In this document: piece by piece, positions 61,857 through 64,000 of the stretch
How positions within the stretch are numbered: the first letter of the stretch is position 1
Layout: each line of letters starts with the position of its first letter
Assembly: GCA_914767715.1 (NCBI GenBank)
Contig: OU612066.1
Coordinates: 20,744,283 to 20,808,282, forward strand
Direction: 5' to 3'
Length of the DNA: 64,000 nt
Source: Membranipora membranacea
Taxonomy: Eukaryota; Bryozoa; Gymnolaemata; Cheilostomatida; Membraniporidae
Notes under the pieces: model-generated
Seen by the model: only the letters and a program-made list of their open reading frames with translations
Told to the model about the DNA's origin: nothing
The model's database searches: none
Program-made: the position numbers and the translations under genes

Positions 61857-64000
61857 CAATCTCATTTTATGAGACTATGAAAAATCAGACTGTTTCAACC
61901 AAACACTAAGCTCAGAACATATTCTACTCCTACTTTGTAACCATGCGATGTGGACGAGACACCTTACACCCTGCTGTCCTGAATTTAATCCTTTTAAGCC
62001 AGATCCAGTCAAAATCTTACTAAACACATGCCTTCCATAAGGGAATGTAACTCCCGTTCCATGCATTATGACGCCACAGTCTCCCGGATATGCGATGCAA
62101 GAAACAAGCACTGAACTGACACAACTGTATCATAAGTTACTGCCTGACTATAATATGCTTTGGTCTTTGAGGAGACTTTAACTGTACAAAACAACATAAA
62201 CATCAATGCGCAGAATGTCAGACAATGAATAACTTACTGATATGTTGGCATGAAATACTCCAACTGACCAAGGAGTTAGAGACAACTACTTGGACTGACT
62301 GACTACAGATATTTATGTAAAAATACATTTAAATTTAGGAATTCCAAATCATTTCGAAATCAACAAGGAAACAAAAATCGACTATTCAAATGATAAGTAA
62401 AATGACAGTAAATGCACTGCAAGCCTGTTAGCAAAAGCAGACTGATGTAAAAGCATCCTGTATGTGCAACCACAATAATAATTAAAAAGCCATCAAGACC
62501 AGCTGTCCAGCTTCAGTTCTCATGTATATTGCTGCCAAAAAATGCGGGATAATAACATATAAACAGCTTGCCAGCAGTTCAATTTATTTTATGATTCACA
62601 GTAAAAAACAAACAAATCTAGGTCAACAGCTTTTTAGAAACTGATGAAATAAGGAAACTTAAATTTGCATCGGGTCGCTTCTCGGTAAGGAAGCACAGAA
62701 GTGTTTTGCAGACCAGAAAAATTGTCATTACATTAGCTAGAAGACTGCCCTATCTACTCATCACCTCGATGATCATCCTTCCATAAATAGGACAGAGTTT
62801 ATAGACAGTGATATTTTCCATAAATACACCTGACTGCTTGGTTTTTATTTTTTATGCATGATCTTTATTTGTCATTGACTTTGATTGGCAGTAATAAAGT
62901 ATACATATATATATATATATATATACTATGAGAATTATGGATGACAGCTTAGCACAAGGAGTAACACCTTGCTTAGCAATAGGAGCTGTTTTATCTAAAG
63001 TACGATGTTTTTGTGTTTTGGGAAATTGAACCAGTATAGCGCTGGTTCCCTCGCATCTAAGCCCCTCAGATATGATGCAGAGTTCCTGTTTATAACAAAA
63101 CAGAGGTTGGGCTGCCCCTGAATAGGGACGCCAGTTGCCCGAAATCCCAGTACTGAGAGTGTGATATATCCTAGAAAACTAGAATGCATCCTAGAGGTAA
63201 GGCTATAGAGGACCTCTTAAACTTGAGTGTGCAGCAAGCTGCCAAATACTGAAACAGGCACTTATTGCTCACTAGCAGTGCAGTGACACTTTGATCATAG
63301 CCAATAGGCCGAGAAGCGGTATGATGCAGAAAATCAAAATAATTGGATAGATCGACTGAATCGTCAATATAGATAGTGTGATACAGTATCAGTTTTTGCC
63401 AAGGATCTCATCTTGGTAAACTGTACAATAAGTACCTTTTGGAAGATTTGACAGGATCTGGGAGCAATCCCATGTCTGGTCTGGTTGAGCGCCTTTGGGT
63501 CTATGCTCGACATCAGGTGCTGCGCTGACTCGTGTCTCAAATTTTCGGCTTGTATTGGTGTTTTTCATAAGTGACCATCGGGACAACAATCATTCTAGCC
63601 TTTAGACTATCTGGTTGAGCACTTGCTTTCCTTTTTTTATTTCTTTATATACTACTATGCAATATTCTTTTATTTGATTAAACTTAATTTATTTCACTCT
63701 AAATTTTGGTATTTACCCACTAACTGGAGAAATAAACTTCAAAATCTTGCAAATACAAACGCAACAACAACATTAGAATGGCACATAAATTGGAAAGGAA
63801 AATACTGATCTAGTCGCATGAAATACAATGCCAGTCTTATGTCAAAACTACCTACACTGATACTAGACGATTTCTTGGAAATCTGCGCAACATGGAAAAT
63901 GAAAGAAAAAAGATGTATAAAATGCTGACAAGGGTGGGCGATTTCTGAGAATGCCACGAAACGAGGAAACTTAAATTGGCAACCCTGCTGATAAACGAAA
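61857..64000. repeat. Duplicated block, copy 2 (runs off the right edge)
   Basis: Matches 53515-53621 then 56382-58405 without interruption, with an offset of 5595 at the right edge. Copy 1 continues into the lectin promoter about 220 bp further on, so copy 2 may too. It contains no supported gene within the window. Confidence 0.9.

Overview
The window is animal nuclear DNA: AT-rich, with GT-AG introns of about 0.2 to 5.8 kb, metazoan-only gene families (SoxF, GAREM) and many short transposons. The gene set fits a bilaterian invertebrate. I cannot name the phylum from these sequences alone. Nothing bacterial or viral was seen.

Layout. (1) 24-19266, plus strand: mitochondrial prolyl-tRNA synthetase (PARS2), rebuilt as 12 exons coding 446 residues. 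Its introns hold MITE-like elements (3.5 kb, 7.9 kb, 10.25 kb), fold-back repeats (9.3-9.5 kb, 14.9-15.05 kb) and a broken coding-like stretch that I do not recognise (13.9-14.55 kb). (2) 19267-27956: gene-free flank with the 3' end of a non-LTR retrotransposon and a tRNA-derived SINE. (3) 27957-32338, minus strand: a SoxF transcription factor in two exons, with the intron inside the HMG box. (4) 32339-37879: gene-free, with one pair of direct repeats. (5) 37880-51615, minus strand: GAREM, six exons, 870 residues, with an N-terminal CABIT domain, three YxN motifs and a C-terminal SAM domain. Its introns hold a MITE with a 9-bp target duplication, a 27-bp perfect hairpin and a 97-bp tandem duplication. 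(6) 51616-64000: accessory region with a TATA-driven gene for a small secreted C-type lectin (58732-60036). The lectin lies within a duplicated block: sequence from 53515 to 58405 recurs from 61857 to the right edge, and copy 1 carries an extra 2.76 kb holding a 49-bp minisatellite.

The genes do not form a pathway. PARS2 charges tRNA-Pro in mitochondria. SoxF is a developmental transcription factor. GAREM is a receptor-tyrosine-kinase adaptor. The lectin is probably a secreted carbohydrate-binding or immune protein. The strongest new observations are a hAT-type MITE present twice with different perfect 8-bp target duplications (one copy nested in an older Tigger-like MITE), and the evidence that the lectin block is tandemly duplicated, which predicts a second lectin gene just beyond the right edge. 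All exon limits were read by eye from splice sites, frame continuity and remembered family sequences; no alignment program was run.
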